Shown in pieces: positions 49,210 to 49,511 of a DNA stretch of 49,511 nt. A program made the translations under genes and the position numbers. Under the pieces are notes generated by a model. That model was not told the origin of the DNA. It did no database searches and worked only from the letters and a program-made list of their open reading frames with translations. The DNA comes from Clostridiales bacterium (GTDB lineage: Bacteria; Bacillota; Clostridia; Lachnospirales; Lachnospiraceae): positions 1-49,511 of the forward strand of contig JAQXGQ010000041.1 in NCBI GenBank assembly GCA_029006795.1, written 5' to 3'. Within the stretch, counting starts at the first letter, position 1. Every line of letters begins with the position of its first letter.

Positions 49210-49511
49210 ATGAAACGATATGAACTGATAGTGATCGGAGCCGGCCCTGCAGGCTTATCCGCAGCGATTGAGGCTGCAAAGGCGGGAATGAAAGTCATTG
49301 TTTTTGATGAAAATGCAAGACCAGGAGGCCAGCTGTTTAAGCAGATACATAAATTTTTCGGATCTAAGGAGCACAGGGCAAAGGTCAGAGGCTTTAAAAT
49401 CGGAGAGGATTTGTTAAAGGAAGCAGAAGAAGCCGGTGTTACGGTACAGCTTAACGCAACGGTGGTAGGTCTTTATCCGGAAAAGGAAGTCAATGTCAGA
49501 ATCGGAAATGA
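49210..49511 (+). CDS. FAD-dependent oxidoreductase, N-terminal part (3' truncated by window end)
   Basis: About 100 residues are visible. ATG 49210 follows GAAAGGAATGAG and opens KRYELIVIGAGPAGLSAAIEAAKAGMKVIVFDEN, the dinucleotide-binding GxGxxG fold with acidic end, then RPGGQLFKQIHKFFGS. The RPGGQ motif with a following K-F-F-G stretch matches the alpha subunit of heteromeric amine dehydrogenases and opine oxidases. The gene continues past the window. With the 2Fe-2S protein and a possible further FAD subunit it should oxidise an amino or imino acid brought in by the upstream importer. Confidence 0.9.
   Translation, partial: MKRYELIVIGAGPAGLSAAIEAAKAGMKVIVFDENARPGGQLFKQIHKFFGSKEHRAKVRGFKIGEDLLKEAEEAGVTVQLNATVVGLYPEKEVNVRIGN

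Overview
The window looks like a chromosomal piece from a low-to-mid GC Firmicute, most likely a gut Lachnospiraceae-type Clostridium. The grounds are strong AGGAGG-like ribosome sites, TTG and GTG starts beside ATG, LytR-CpsA-Psr, GtrA/GtrB, BlaI, PucR and GntR family genes, ABC importers lacking their own ATPase, and Gram-positive lipoprotein signals. The family assignment is inference from gene content and codon style. No rRNA, tRNA, CRISPR array or insertion sequence was seen, and no stretch longer than 300 bases lacks a gene.

Bases 1-33413 form a large cell-surface glycan locus. It starts inside a truncated gene (ILEI/FAM3-like C-terminus) and holds two fucosyltransferase-like enzymes, a hexapeptide acetyltransferase, four membrane acyltransferase-3 proteins, a PglK/MsbA-like ABC exporter and a WecG/TagA/CpsF transferase. 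The GDP-L-fucose pathway (manC, gmd, fcl) stands beside a divergent AraC-type regulator. Next come an ATP-grasp ligase broken by a one-base frameshift, a DAP-decarboxylase-like PLP enzyme, and a GtrB-GtrA-GtrII glucosylation module. After a short interruption (BlaI-type regulator, secreted metallo-hydrolase) the locus continues with UDP-glucose dehydrogenase, three family 2 transferases (two of them with two catalytic domains), a zinc-ribbon microprotein, a WbaP-type initiating phosphoglycosyltransferase, an LCP protein, a rhamnosyltransferase-like enzyme and a DUF6056-like membrane protein. Together these suggest a lipid-linked, fucose- and uronate-containing, acylated glycopolymer that is exported and ligated to peptidoglycan.

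Bases 33414-36077 hold an HtrA-like membrane protease with an unusual Tyr-Gln-Asn repeat tail, a structured intergenic block, and an inositol-monophosphatase-family enzyme.

Bases 36078-42182 hold a GntR regulator, a GDPD-like enzyme, a sugar-type ABC importer (two permeases and a binding lipoprotein, no ATPase), and a convergent cytoplasmic GH13 alpha-glucan enzyme.

Bases 42237-49511 hold proC on the minus strand, then a PucR regulator, a polar amino acid ABC importer (binding protein, permease, ATPase), a cytidylate-kinase-like protein, a short-chain dehydrogenase, a small 2Fe-2S protein and the start of an FAD oxidoreductase. This resembles an uptake and oxidation locus for an amino or imino acid. 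The pucR gene and the importer operon each have a good promoter followed by an intrinsic terminator in the leader, which suggests attenuation.
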